From NCBI RefSeq assembly GCF_028561275.1, contig NZ_JAQQTF010000007.1, positions 348,931 to 412,930 on the forward strand: a stretch of DNA of 64,000 nucleotides, written 5' to 3'. Shown in pieces: positions 52,149-61,497 of the stretch. Below the pieces are notes generated by a model. It saw only the letters and a list, made by a program, of their open reading frames with translations, did no database searches and was not told where the DNA came from. The first letter of the stretch is position 1. Each line of letters starts with the position of its first letter. The translations under genes were made by a program, and so were the position numbers. Origin of the DNA: Aureisphaera galaxeae. Lineage in GTDB: Bacteria; Bacteroidota; Bacteroidia; Flavobacteriales; Flavobacteriaceae.

Positions 52149-52912
52149 TCGAAGGTCTCTTAGGAATAATCGATAAAATGCGGATAGAAGTCTATCCCAA
52201 CGACGAGTATAACGAAGCGGAAGCCATTAGTACCATTTTCGTACAGGTAAACCCGGAAAGTTATACCATGAACCATCAAGTTGAATTCTGTGAAGGCCAG
52301 GCCATGGGTGCCTCGAGCCAGAACCTGAAATTCAATAAGATTGGTGCCGAAGAAGTAACCTTCGATTTCATTTTCGATAGTTCGGGTGTATTGCCACCTG
52401 CCAAGATAGAAGCCGGGAAAGTAGAAAAACTTCCCCTTCTGGATAGCTTGGTCGATGTGCTAAAACCTGCCATTGCCAATCCATTTGAAGAGGCAGCCAC
52501 TGTCGAAGAAGAATTGGAACAGTTCAAGGATCTATTATTGGGGTACAATGGAGATACCCACGAAACACGGTACTTACAGTTGCTTTGGGGTGGTTTCGAA
52601 ATGAAATGCAGGCTCATGAGCATGCAGATCGAATACAAAGTGTTCCGTCGCGACGGAAGACCCATTCGAGCCAATGCCCAGTGTAAATTTAAAGGGACTC
52701 AATCCTACAAGGAGATGCAGGCCGAACAAAACCAGCAGTCGCCCGATGTGACCCACAAAAAAGTGGTGAAACTACAGGATAAGTTCACGTTACTCGCAGA
52801 GCAAACCTATAACCAGAACAAGTACTATATCGATGTAGCCAAAGCGAATGGCTTATTGAGTTTCAGAAAGTTGGAAACAGGCCAAACCCTGTTGTTTCCA
52901 CCGGTAAAATAA
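52145..52912 (+). CDS. Hub/tube-associated protein with LysM domain
   Basis: 255 residues, Pvc7/Afp7-type. The N-terminal domain (about 1-200) has FVQVNPESYTMNHQVEFCEG and FDFIFDSSGVLPPAK, the pattern of contractile-system hub proteins that join tube and spike. The C-terminal about 45 residues are LysM-like (DKFTLLAEQTYNQNKYYIDV then LETGQTLLFPP). Such LysM tails are usual in gp53-like hub proteins and serve in particle assembly. The start ATG overlaps the stop of the small protein. Ends 9 nt before the VgrG-like gene. Confidence 0.87.
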   Translation: MIEGLLGIIDKMRIEVYPNDEYNEAEAISTIFVQVNPESYTMNHQVEFCEGQAMGASSQNLKFNKIGAEEVTFDFIFDSSGVLPPAKIEAGKVEKLPLLDSLVDVLKPAIANPFEEAATVEEELEQFKDLLLGYNGDTHETRYLQLLWGGFEMKCRLMSMQIEYKVFRRDGRPIRANAQCKFKGTQSYKEMQAEQNQQSPDVTHKKVVKLQDKFTLLAEQTYNQNKYYIDVAKANGLLSFRKLETGQTLLFPPVK

Positions 52913-52921
52913 TAGAAGAAC

Positions 52922-54586
52922 ATGTCGGTAACACCCTACACTCCAGAGTATAATACACTCCAATTGGAAATCCTGATCAATGGAACCAACGAGGGCTTGC
53001 ATACGGTACTGAAAAAAGCTGAGGTTCATTACGAACTGAACAAAATACCCTACGCCAAGCTGCACTTTATCTCGTCCAATCCAGACATTGATCCGGATGA
53101 CAATCCATTGCAGAGTGATGTACTTGCTGTGACCGATGAAATTGAAATCAAAGCCACCACGGACGAAGAAGCCGAAACGCTTTTTAAGGGAATTGTGTAC
53201 AAAGTAGAGCGCAATGCCGATCCCAGTGCGGGTTTTGAAACCAAGATAGAGTGTAAGGACAAAGCTGTAAATCTTACGAGCCAGCAAGATGTAGTGGCCG
53301 ATGAAACCTTTGCGGAAAAGATGGACCGTTTTCTGGGAGAAGTGGAAGTGACCAATGAAGCTGATTTAGGTGCTTTTGGAGAGGAAACCGTAAGCAAGAC
53401 CCAAAACGTAACCCCTTGGGATTACATCATCAGTTATTTGGATGGGTTGGGTTATATGTCTACGGTACGGGAAGGTGTTTTTACCATTTTCGATAGTACC
53501 GCAGATCCCGAAGAAGCCACGTATTTGGCCAAAAACGGAGTGAATGTGTTCGAGTTCGAAGGGCGGGAAGAAGAAAGCGTTTCCGATGTGGAAGTACGCT
53601 ACTGGAATCCCGAAACCCAAACGGTAGAAACCCAAGAAAGCAGTACCAATGTGACCAACGGAAGCGGACGCGAGGTGGTCGATATGAGTCAGTCGAATTT
53701 CTCTTCGGAAACCTTAGCGCAAATGGCTGCTGCCATTGCCGCCAAAAACCGATTGAACACCTTGAAGGGACGTGTAAAGACCTTTGGCAATTTACAGGCC
53801 AAATATGGGGAAAATATCACATTCGAAAAGGTAAATGCCGCCATCGATGAAACGCCGGTTTTAATTCATACAGAGCACCATACAATTGAAAATGGATGCT
53901 GGGATACCGAATACAAATTTGGTTTGGAGAGTAATCAATCCTTTGCCCAGAATATTAGTTCGGCCTCGCCTTCGAGTACGGCCAGAACCGGGCAGACCAA
54001 CAGCATGCAAGGCCTTCAGATTGGTATTGTAACGCAGTTGGAAGACGATCCCAACAATGAATTTAGGGTACGGGTACGGATCCCGTCCATTTCCGATTCT
54101 GCTGAAGGTGTTTGGGCCCGTTTGGCCTCCTTTCAGGCAGGAAGTGAACGTGGAGCCTTCTTTATCCCTGAAGTAGAGGACGAGGTGATCTTGGGATGTT
54201 TGAACAACAATCCTGACGCGCCTGTGATTTTAGGAAAACTGTATAGCAGTTCAAAGCCAATGCCCTTTCCCATCACGGCCGATAACTACATCCAAGGGAT
54301 TGTATCCAAGGAAGGAACCCAAGTGGTGCTGAACGATGAGGACAAGTCGGTAGAGATAAGTACCACTAACGGGAACAAGCTGCTCATAAGCGATGCCGAA
54401 AAAGGATTTGTACTGGAAGACGAAAACGGAAACTCGATCAAGATGAATGATCAGGGTATAACCATAGAAAGCGCAAAAGATATTGTGCTGAAAGCTTCCA
54501 AAGATATCAAAGTGGAAGGCGTGAAAAGCTCGCTGAAAGCTTCGGGTCAGATGGAACTTAAGGGACAACTCATAAAACTGAATTGA
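52922..54586 (+). CDS. VgrG-like central spike protein
   Basis: 554 residues, Pvc8/Afp8-type. The N-terminal gp27-like barrel pair spans residues about 1-350. A gp5-like OB-fold domain follows at about 360-440 (GIVTQLEDDPNNEFRVRVRI; FIPEVEDEVILGCLNNNPDA), then a triple-stranded beta-helix needle at 450-554 with short repeats (SIKMNDQGITIESAKDIVLK, DIKVEGVKSSLKASGQMELK). It forms the membrane-puncturing spike. No enzymatic extension after the needle. Directly followed, after one base, by the PAAR gene. Confidence 0.92.
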   Translation: MSVTPYTPEYNTLQLEILINGTNEGLHTVLKKAEVHYELNKIPYAKLHFISSNPDIDPDDNPLQSDVLAVTDEIEIKATTDEEAETLFKGIVYKVERNADPSAGFETKIECKDKAVNLTSQQDVVADETFAEKMDRFLGEVEVTNEADLGAFGEETVSKTQNVTPWDYIISYLDGLGYMSTVREGVFTIFDSTADPEEATYLAKNGVNVFEFEGREEESVSDVEVRYWNPETQTVETQESSTNVTNGSGREVVDMSQSNFSSETLAQMAAAIAAKNRLNTLKGRVKTFGNLQAKYGENITFEKVNAAIDETPVLIHTEHHTIENGCWDTEYKFGLESNQSFAQNISSASPSSTARTGQTNSMQGLQIGIVTQLEDDPNNEFRVRVRIPSISDSAEGVWARLASFQAGSERGAFFIPEVEDEVILGCLNNNPDAPVILGKLYSSSKPMPFPITADNYIQGIVSKEGTQVVLNDEDKSVEISTTNGNKLLISDAEKGFVLEDENGNSIKMNDQGITIESAKDIVLKASKDIKVEGVKSSLKASGQMELKGQLIKLN

Positions 54587-54587
54587 T

Positions 54588-54875
54588 ATGTCAATGGCCG
54601 CCAGAATGAACGATATGCATGTATGCCCGATGTCCGATGGGCCCAAACCCCACGTTGGGGGACCGGTATTACCGGGAGCGAATACATCGGTACAGATTGG
54701 AGGACAATTTGCCGCCGTAGTGGGCGATTCCTGCACCTGTACGGGGCCACCGGATACCATTGCCGCAGGATCGTCGAGTGTGATGATTGCTGGGAAACCA
54801 GCTGCAAGAATGGGAGATTCCACCGCGCACGGAGGAAAGATCGTGATAGGATGCCCCACCGTATTAATTGGATGA
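54588..54875 (+). CDS. PAAR-domain spike tip protein
   Basis: 95 residues, just one PAAR domain. The metal-binding and repeat wording is visible: MHVCPM near residue 12, then VGGPVLPGANTSVQIGGQFA, VGDSCTCTGPPD, KPAARMGDSTAHGG and the last GCPTVLIG. It should cap the needle of the VgrG-like spike. No toxin domain is fused. Start at 54588 rather than a later ATG because the conserved MAARMNDMH is then intact. In PVC clusters PAAR is Pvc10, after gp25. Here it precedes gp25. Confidence 0.92.
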   Translation: MSMAARMNDMHVCPMSDGPKPHVGGPVLPGANTSVQIGGQFAAVVGDSCTCTGPPDTIAAGSSSVMIAGKPAARMGDSTAHGGKIVIGCPTVLIG

Positions 54876-54887
54876 TAAAAAGATATC

Positions 54888-55301
54888 ATGGAACAAGAAG
54901 ATTTTTTAGGCACGGGATGGAGTTTTCCACCCAGTTTCAACCTCAGCGAAAAGAGTGTGAACATGGTGAGTGACGAAGAAGATATTCGTCAGAGCCTCGA
55001 TATTCTACTTTCTACGCGCTTAGGAGAACGCGTATTGCTTTCCGAATATGGATGCGGAATCAATACCATGCCTTTCGAAAATATAACGGTGACATTTCTA
55101 ACCAAAATGAAAGCCATCATCAAGAAAGCGATTTTGCTTTATGAGCCCAGAATAGACCTGGAGGAAGTATTCTTTACCAGTCCGAAAGCCGAGGAAGGAA
55201 TTGTGAAAGTTCAGTTGCAGTACCGCATTCGGGCCACCAATTCCAGGCTCAACTATGTATATCCCTTCTACTTAAAAGAAGGTACTTACATCAAAACCTA
55301 A
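54888..55301 (+). CDS. gp25-like baseplate wedge protein
   Basis: 137 residues, GPW/gp25 family (Pvc9-type). FLGTGWSFPPSFNLSEKSVN at the start, the helix with DEEDIRQSLDILLSTRLGER (EPR-like core motif), then LSEYGCGINTMPFENI, and the C-terminal VKVQLQYRIRATNSRLNYVY. It starts sheath assembly at the baseplate. Located 12 nt after the PAAR gene and 8 nt before the large baseplate gene. Confidence 0.92.
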   Translation: MEQEDFLGTGWSFPPSFNLSEKSVNMVSDEEDIRQSLDILLSTRLGERVLLSEYGCGINTMPFENITVTFLTKMKAIIKKAILLYEPRIDLEEVFFTSPKAEEGIVKVQLQYRIRATNSRLNYVYPFYLKEGTYIKT

Positions 55302-55309
55302 GAACAACC

Positions 55310-58300
55310 ATGTCCAATTGTGATATAGACATAGCGACCCATAAAAGAACCGCCTGCAGCCAGACGGGACGGATGCCTAAGGCACTCCATACCGATTTTG
55401 TTGCCGTCGATGAGCGCACAATCGCCGACCTGATTGTGAGCACCAATACCTTGTCCCAGCACATCAACTTTTACAATAAGGATAATGTGTTGTTGGATAA
55501 TTGGGATACTTTCTTTCAATGGGAAACCACAGCCATTTTGGCCCAGATTGCCAGTTTGGATATAGCCAAATACCTTTCCGACTTTCAGCTAAAACGAAGG
55601 GAATTGCTGTTTGTGCCCGATTTGGGCGATCAGCAGGATATCATTCTTCCGTTTTTTGAAGGTATTGGAAACCATGCTCAGGATCTCTTCAAAAAAGTGG
55701 AGCACCTGCCCAAGGATTTCGACCTTCGGGAGTATTTGATGGGGACACAGGCCCGATTGGAATTGCTACTCACTACCATAGAAAGTGAATTGGCGGCTTC
55801 TACCGATCTGTTGTATACCCTTCAGCATCACCTTTTCAATAAGAACATTCAGAATTTCTTCGGATTGTTGACCCAATGGAAGGATAAGAGCGAGACCAAA
55901 CTGTATGATAATTTGGAGAACTATCCAGAGCATTCACCACAGTATGCCCTGTATCTGGCATTTCTGAAGTTATTCGGCTTTGCCCAAGAGAACCTAAACG
56001 AATACACCCAGCGCCACCTCGATTTTTACTATCGAAAGATCCTTCGGTTAAGTCCGGAAGGCGCACAACCCGATCACGTTCACTTGTATATAGAACCGCA
56101 TAAAAATGAAGCTCCATTTTTACTAGAAGAAGGAGCCGTTTTTAAGGCTGGAAAGGACAGTGAAGGGAACGAGAAATACTACGGAGCTACTTCCGATGTG
56201 GCCATCAACCAAGCCAAGGTGTCTACTTTGTATGGCGCTTCCAAGGAGTCCAGTAAGTATTACTTTCAGGATAGCACAGAGCTGAATGCCGCAGGCGACA
56301 GTTGGAAACCCTTTCCACAGCAAACACTATTCAGTGATATCGGTTTTGTATTGGCAGCACCCATACTGTTCCTTAGAGGAGGAAGCCGGGAAATACATTT
56401 GACCTTCAAGGATGCTTCCAACAAAATTGTGGAAGTTCCTACCGATAAATTCGACTTCTTCTTAAGTGGGGAAGAAGGTTGGTTAGAACCTGTAGTGGGT
56501 AAGGACCGAGATAGCGTGACCCTTTCCCTGAATCCAGACGACAAACCCATCCTTCCTTTCGATGCAGAGATTCACGAGGGCGTAGATTTGGAAACTCCGT
56601 TTCCTGCGCTAAAGATCGTTGCCAAAGATGGAACCCTGACCCGCGTAACCTTTTCGAGTGTTACGGTTAAGGTGGTGGTTACCGGATATGATCACTTCAA
56701 ACTTTTCAGTAATACGGGAGAATTAGATCATACCAAGTCTTTTGAACCCTATGGAGCATTGCCCAGAAATGGAATGGGGCTCATCTTTGCCTGTAAGGAA
56801 TTCTTTCAGAAAAAGAATGCCAAAGGAACCCTCTGGCTGAAGGCCGATACAGATGAGTGGTGGGCGTACCTAGTAATGCTTGTGATTTCCAGACTAACTT
56901 TCTTGGAAGACGGAAAATGGTTGGACGGAAACCACTGGGATTTTACCAGTGGATATGCATTCACGAATAAAAGCGCTATCCCTTATGACTTTAGTGAAAA
57001 TGAAGAATTGGTGCCTGGCAAGACCGAAGGATTTGCCAATTTCTTTCTGAACTGGTTCAGTTTTGAAGGCAACTCGTACTTAGAAGATTATATAAATGCA
57101 GCTAAAGCCGAAGGAAATACGACATTACCTTATTTACCTGTCTTGGCATCTGTATTATTCGATTACGAAGCCTCGGCCACATTCAGCTCAAGCGGCGGAA
57201 GAACGACCTCAGATTTCTCTTTAATGCACTTGTATCCCAAAGGGTACAAAATGTTGAAGGGATCCAAACTAAGCTTGTTGCCAAGCATTAATAACGATGG
57301 AGAACTGTTTATAGGTATTGGCGATTTGGAAGGTGGAAATAGTGTAAGTCTATTGTTCCAAGTAGCCGAAGGAAGCGCCAATCCAAGGCAAACGCCTATC
57401 GATCTAAAGTGGAAGTATTTGAGTGGAACCACTTGGACCGAATTCGAGCCCGAAGACCTAGGCGACGACACCAATGGGCTTACACAGTCGGGTATCGTAA
57501 AAATGAATAGTCCTGAAGACTTAAAATGGGACGAACAAACCGAGCTTCCCTCGGGATACTGGTGGATAAAGATAGAAGCCGCAGAACGTATCGATGCCAT
57601 TTGCGATCTCATCGGGATTCATGCCCAAGCCTTAAAAGCTGTCTTGACCGATTTTGAAGAGGCCGGCACGCAGTTCATCGAGAACACACCGGAAAAGACC
57701 ATTTCCAAACTCTACAAGACGCGAAATGAGATCAAGAAAATAGAACAGCCCTATCCTTCTTTTGGAGGCAAGTTGGAAGAGGACGATAATATGTTCTATC
57801 AACGGACCAGTGAGCGCCTACGCCATAAAGGCAAGGCTATTACCATGTGGGATTACGAGAAACTGGTATTGGACAACTTTCCAGATGTGTTCCAAGTGAA
57901 ATGCTTGAACCATCACCGTTACGATACGGCCGAACTTTCTAACACCAGTGCCGGGTATGTTACTATCATTCCTGTGGCCAAAGGCGGTACTATAGATGTT
58001 CCCGACTATTGGAAACCCATTGTGGATTTGGGGACGATGAAGAACATTCAAACCTTCCTAAAGGAGAGAGCGACACCGCATGCCCGCATCGCAGTAAAAC
58101 CTCCAAAATTGGAAAAACTGGAGTTGGATTTTAAAGTGAAATACATTGAAATCCCAGGTGCCGATACCCGATTGTACGCCCAGCAATTGCAGGATGTGAT
58201 CAATATCTTCTTAAGTCCTTGGGCCTATAATGATGAGGTGGTTGCAGACTTTCAGGAAGAGATCGAGAAGTCGCGATTAATTCAATTGATCGAGCACCAG

Positions 58301-58477
58301 AGCTATGTGGATTATATCTCAGACTTCAAAGTGAATCACCTTATTCTGGAAGAGACCACAGATGATATTAAACAAAGAATGAACGACGTGGAACGAATCA
58401 TCCCTAAGACTGCATACAGTCTTTTCGTACCACATACGCATAAAATAGAAACCCTAACCGTAGAATGCTGCTCATGA
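55310..58477 (+). CDS. Large baseplate protein, Pvc11-like
   Basis: 1055 residues, baseplate wedge type (gp6/Pvc11). The first 200 residues are helical and contain no signal peptide. A conserved block near residue 245 (HLDFYYRKILRLSPEGAQPD) is followed by a beta-rich central part. The J-like domain is in the C-terminal third (FYQRTSERLRHKGKAITMWD; ATPHARIAVKPPKLEKLELD). Its two copies per wedge join gp25 and the outer baseplate. Gap of 8 nt after gp25, and the 3' end overlaps the next gene by 13 nt. Confidence 0.85.
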   Translation: MSNCDIDIATHKRTACSQTGRMPKALHTDFVAVDERTIADLIVSTNTLSQHINFYNKDNVLLDNWDTFFQWETTAILAQIASLDIAKYLSDFQLKRRELLFVPDLGDQQDIILPFFEGIGNHAQDLFKKVEHLPKDFDLREYLMGTQARLELLLTTIESELAASTDLLYTLQHHLFNKNIQNFFGLLTQWKDKSETKLYDNLENYPEHSPQYALYLAFLKLFGFAQENLNEYTQRHLDFYYRKILRLSPEGAQPDHVHLYIEPHKNEAPFLLEEGAVFKAGKDSEGNEKYYGATSDVAINQAKVSTLYGASKESSKYYFQDSTELNAAGDSWKPFPQQTLFSDIGFVLAAPILFLRGGSREIHLTFKDASNKIVEVPTDKFDFFLSGEEGWLEPVVGKDRDSVTLSLNPDDKPILPFDAEIHEGVDLETPFPALKIVAKDGTLTRVTFSSVTVKVVVTGYDHFKLFSNTGELDHTKSFEPYGALPRNGMGLIFACKEFFQKKNAKGTLWLKADTDEWWAYLVMLVISRLTFLEDGKWLDGNHWDFTSGYAFTNKSAIPYDFSENEELVPGKTEGFANFFLNWFSFEGNSYLEDYINAAKAEGNTTLPYLPVLASVLFDYEASATFSSSGGRTTSDFSLMHLYPKGYKMLKGSKLSLLPSINNDGELFIGIGDLEGGNSVSLLFQVAEGSANPRQTPIDLKWKYLSGTTWTEFEPEDLGDDTNGLTQSGIVKMNSPEDLKWDEQTELPSGYWWIKIEAAERIDAICDLIGIHAQALKAVLTDFEEAGTQFIENTPEKTISKLYKTRNEIKKIEQPYPSFGGKLEEDDNMFYQRTSERLRHKGKAITMWDYEKLVLDNFPDVFQVKCLNHHRYDTAELSNTSAGYVTIIPVAKGGTIDVPDYWKPIVDLGTMKNIQTFLKERATPHARIAVKPPKLEKLELDFKVKYIEIPGADTRLYAQQLQDVINIFLSPWAYNDEVVADFQEEIEKSRLIQLIEHQSYVDYISDFKVNHLILEETTDDIKQRMNDVERIIPKTAYSLFVPHTHKIETLTVECCS

Positions 58478-61400
58478 AAACGGAATATTACATAGATAAG
58501 ACCCGCAGCTTAACGCCCTCTCAGGACTACGAATACCTAAGGGAAGCAGGACAGCAGTATATAGAATCGTTGGCCCATAAATTGTGGACCGATTATAACG
58601 CACATGATCCAGGGATCACCATACTGGAGGCTCTCTGTTATGTGATTACGGAATTGGGGTACCGAACCAATTTTGCCATAGAAGATTTGTTGACGAATGA
58701 GGATGGTAAAATAGATAACGATTCCTTTTTTACGGCGCGCGAAATCCTAACCAATGCGCCCTTAACCGTTTTGGACTACCGAAAGGTCCTTATGGATATT
58801 GAAGGCATAAACAACGCTTGGCTCATCTACAGCAATGGCAAAACAGACGACTTGGGGTACGAGCAGCCTTTGGAAAATGAAATTCCCATTTACATAAATC
58901 CCAAAGAAGACAAGCTAAGCTTTAGCAACTTGGATAAGTATGGGAATTCCTTGAACCGATTGGCGCTACGAGGACTCAATAAGATCGTAGTAGAACTGAG
59001 TGAAGACATGACTCTGGGCGAACTTAATGAAGTAGCCCTAGATCACTCTTGGTTCGATGGAGATCGCTTTGTGGAAGTGCATATCACGTTAGAATTCGAT
59101 TCGTGGAATGATCCCAAAGCAGACTTGCTTCGATTAATGAATAAGCCCACCAAGATCAAGTTCAAGCAGATCGAGGAATTAGAGGACACCATTAAGATCA
59201 CTGTCGAGAGGCAGATTAAACCTACAGATACCTTAACGCTTTATTTTACGCCAAGGGATCCGGACGAATTGCAACAGGTAAAGGACTACTTCGATGTGGA
59301 GAAGACTATTTGCTACGCCATTAACCTTATGGCCGAAAAGAAGAAAAAGGTCGACGCCATCTTTGCGGAAGTAAACAATGTACTTTACGAAAACCGAAAC
59401 CTTACCGAAGATTGGTTGTGCGTGGAAACCATTTGTGAAGTAGAAGTGGGAGTCTGTGCCGATATTGAATTGAACAATGAAGTGGATGCTGAGGAAATCT
59501 TAGCGCAGGTACAACAAACCATCGACGAGATCCTTACTCCACCCATTCCTTTCTATACCTTGAACCAGATGTTGGATATGGATAAGGACCCACGGGAAAT
59601 TTTTAGTGGGCCTTCCTTACAACACGGGTTCTTATTGGATGAAGAGGTGCAAAATGCCCAATTGGCCGATTGCATTCATGCTTCGGACATCATTGCGGCC
59701 ATCATGGACCTTCCCGGAGTTAAGGCGGTAAACAATCTCTTGATGACCGCTTACGATAAAGACGGTACGCCTATAGAGTCTGCCATGAACCAACCGTGGT
59801 GCCTTAATTTGGATGGGCAGAAAAAGCCCGTTTTCGCCTTCGATAAGTCCAAATTATTATTGTTTAGGGATGGAATTCCTTTCCTAATTCCCGAAAAGGG
59901 CGGTTTGGAGCTTAGTCAAGGTGTATACTATTTAAAAACACAGAACAATACCTTAAAGCTACAGAATCCGGAGAACGATTTTGCCATTCCGGAAGGACGT
60001 TTCTATCAGTTGGACGAATACCACAGTGTACAGAACGACTTCCCTGTTACTTATGGAATTGGAATGGGACAATTGCTGGATACAACGCCGGCACTTCGTA
60101 AAGCCCAAGCCAAACAGTTGAAAGCTTATTTGCAGCATTTCGATCAGTTATTGGGCGATTATTTCAGTCAGCTGTATCACGCCAAGGAACTGTTCGACCT
60201 TAAAACGATTCAAAAAACCTATTTCCCCAAATACATAGATAATATTCCTGGAATCGACGAGGAATTATTTGCCGATGAAGCCTATGCGGCCCTCTTTCAA
60301 ACAACCTTAATAAACGGAGAGGAAGATGATGACCGCTCACTCTACGAAAACGATCCCACTTTTTACGATAGAAGAAACCGTTTTCTGGATCACTTAATGG
60401 CCCGTTTTGGCGAATCCTTCAACGATTATGTCTTCATGAGCTATGCCATGCAGGAAAATGCCAATGGTATTGCAGAATTGACCTTTCAGGATCAGGAATT
60501 GATCGAGGACAAGCAACGATTCCTATCGCAATATCCCAAATTGAGCTATGCACGGGGATTAGGTTTCAATTATTGTCAAGCACTTTCGGCAGATCCAGAA
60601 CACCCTTGGCAATTTGCCAAGCGTGGCGGATACGAAAAAAGGGTAGCTGCCTTGTTGGGAATCAATTCCATCGTGCTTCAAGACATCGTGGACGATGATC
60701 CCAAGAACAATTGGAGTTATGAAACCGATATCGGAACCTTGGAGTTTCAGTTGCTGAATACAGTTCCCCTTTCACAAGCGGAGCGTTGGGAATTGGCCCA
60801 TCAACTCATGCACACCATTAGTGCCTATCGCATCGATACCTTTTCAAAAAGCTATATCTACTTTGTGAACAAGGATCATAAGAAAATTGCCAAGTTCAAG
60901 CAGGAATTCGATACCGAAAGAGAAGCCAAGGAGTTCATTCCGAAGTTATACCAAGCCTTGAATTCACATCTGGAAAACTTCTATTGCTTGGAGCATATTT
61001 TATTGCGTCCCATGGTAGAGGATGATCTTACCGATGAGGATTTGCTTACCGTATGCCTAAACGATGATTGCTTTTCTGAAGATCACAATGATCCCTATTC
61101 CTTTAAAGCGACCATGGTCATGCCCGGATGGTTGGCCCGTTTCAGAAACCGTTACTTCCGGGACTATGCGGAACGAATCATTCGTCAAGAAGCACCTGCG
61201 CATACCATGATAAAGGTTTGTTGGGTAGGTCGGGACGATATGATTGCCTTTCAGGATGTATACAGAAAATGGATTTTGGCCTACCAGAAATTCAAGGCCA
61301 AGTTCTGTGGTGGCAATTTAAGCACCACTGCCAAAAAACAATACAACAAAGCGTTGTCCGACTTGATCGAGCAGGTCAAGGAGCTAAACACCATTTACGA

Positions 61401-61497
61401 CGAGGGTACTTTGTACGATTGTCAGGAAAGTGAGTTGGACAACCCCATCATATTAAATAACAGTTCTTTAGGAACCCTTCAAAATATTGAGCCATGA
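58465..61497 (+). CDS. Large baseplate protein, Pvc12-like
   Basis: 1010 residues. The start MLLMKTEYYIDKTRSLTPSQ has a choice of ATG at 58465 or 58474; the latter fits an MKTEYY start and leaves a shorter overlap. The opening block LAHKLWTDYNAHDPGITILE (AHDPGIT motif) is the signature of the Pvc12/gp7-type baseplate family. The C-terminal block with FYCLEHILLRPM and IIRQEAPAHTMIKVCWVGRD is also typical. It forms the outer wedge with the Pvc11-like partner. The stop codon overlaps the next start (ATGA). Confidence 0.85.
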   Translation: MLLMKTEYYIDKTRSLTPSQDYEYLREAGQQYIESLAHKLWTDYNAHDPGITILEALCYVITELGYRTNFAIEDLLTNEDGKIDNDSFFTAREILTNAPLTVLDYRKVLMDIEGINNAWLIYSNGKTDDLGYEQPLENEIPIYINPKEDKLSFSNLDKYGNSLNRLALRGLNKIVVELSEDMTLGELNEVALDHSWFDGDRFVEVHITLEFDSWNDPKADLLRLMNKPTKIKFKQIEELEDTIKITVERQIKPTDTLTLYFTPRDPDELQQVKDYFDVEKTICYAINLMAEKKKKVDAIFAEVNNVLYENRNLTEDWLCVETICEVEVGVCADIELNNEVDAEEILAQVQQTIDEILTPPIPFYTLNQMLDMDKDPREIFSGPSLQHGFLLDEEVQNAQLADCIHASDIIAAIMDLPGVKAVNNLLMTAYDKDGTPIESAMNQPWCLNLDGQKKPVFAFDKSKLLLFRDGIPFLIPEKGGLELSQGVYYLKTQNNTLKLQNPENDFAIPEGRFYQLDEYHSVQNDFPVTYGIGMGQLLDTTPALRKAQAKQLKAYLQHFDQLLGDYFSQLYHAKELFDLKTIQKTYFPKYIDNIPGIDEELFADEAYAALFQTTLINGEEDDDRSLYENDPTFYDRRNRFLDHLMARFGESFNDYVFMSYAMQENANGIAELTFQDQELIEDKQRFLSQYPKLSYARGLGFNYCQALSADPEHPWQFAKRGGYEKRVAALLGINSIVLQDIVDDDPKNNWSYETDIGTLEFQLLNTVPLSQAERWELAHQLMHTISAYRIDTFSKSYIYFVNKDHKKIAKFKQEFDTEREAKEFIPKLYQALNSHLENFYCLEHILLRPMVEDDLTDEDLLTVCLNDDCFSEDHNDPYSFKATMVMPGWLARFRNRYFRDYAERIIRQEAPAHTMIKVCWVGRDDMIAFQDVYRKWILAYQKFKAKFCGGNLSTTAKKQYNKALSDLIEQVKELNTIYDEGTLYDCQESELDNPIILNNSSLGTLQNIEP

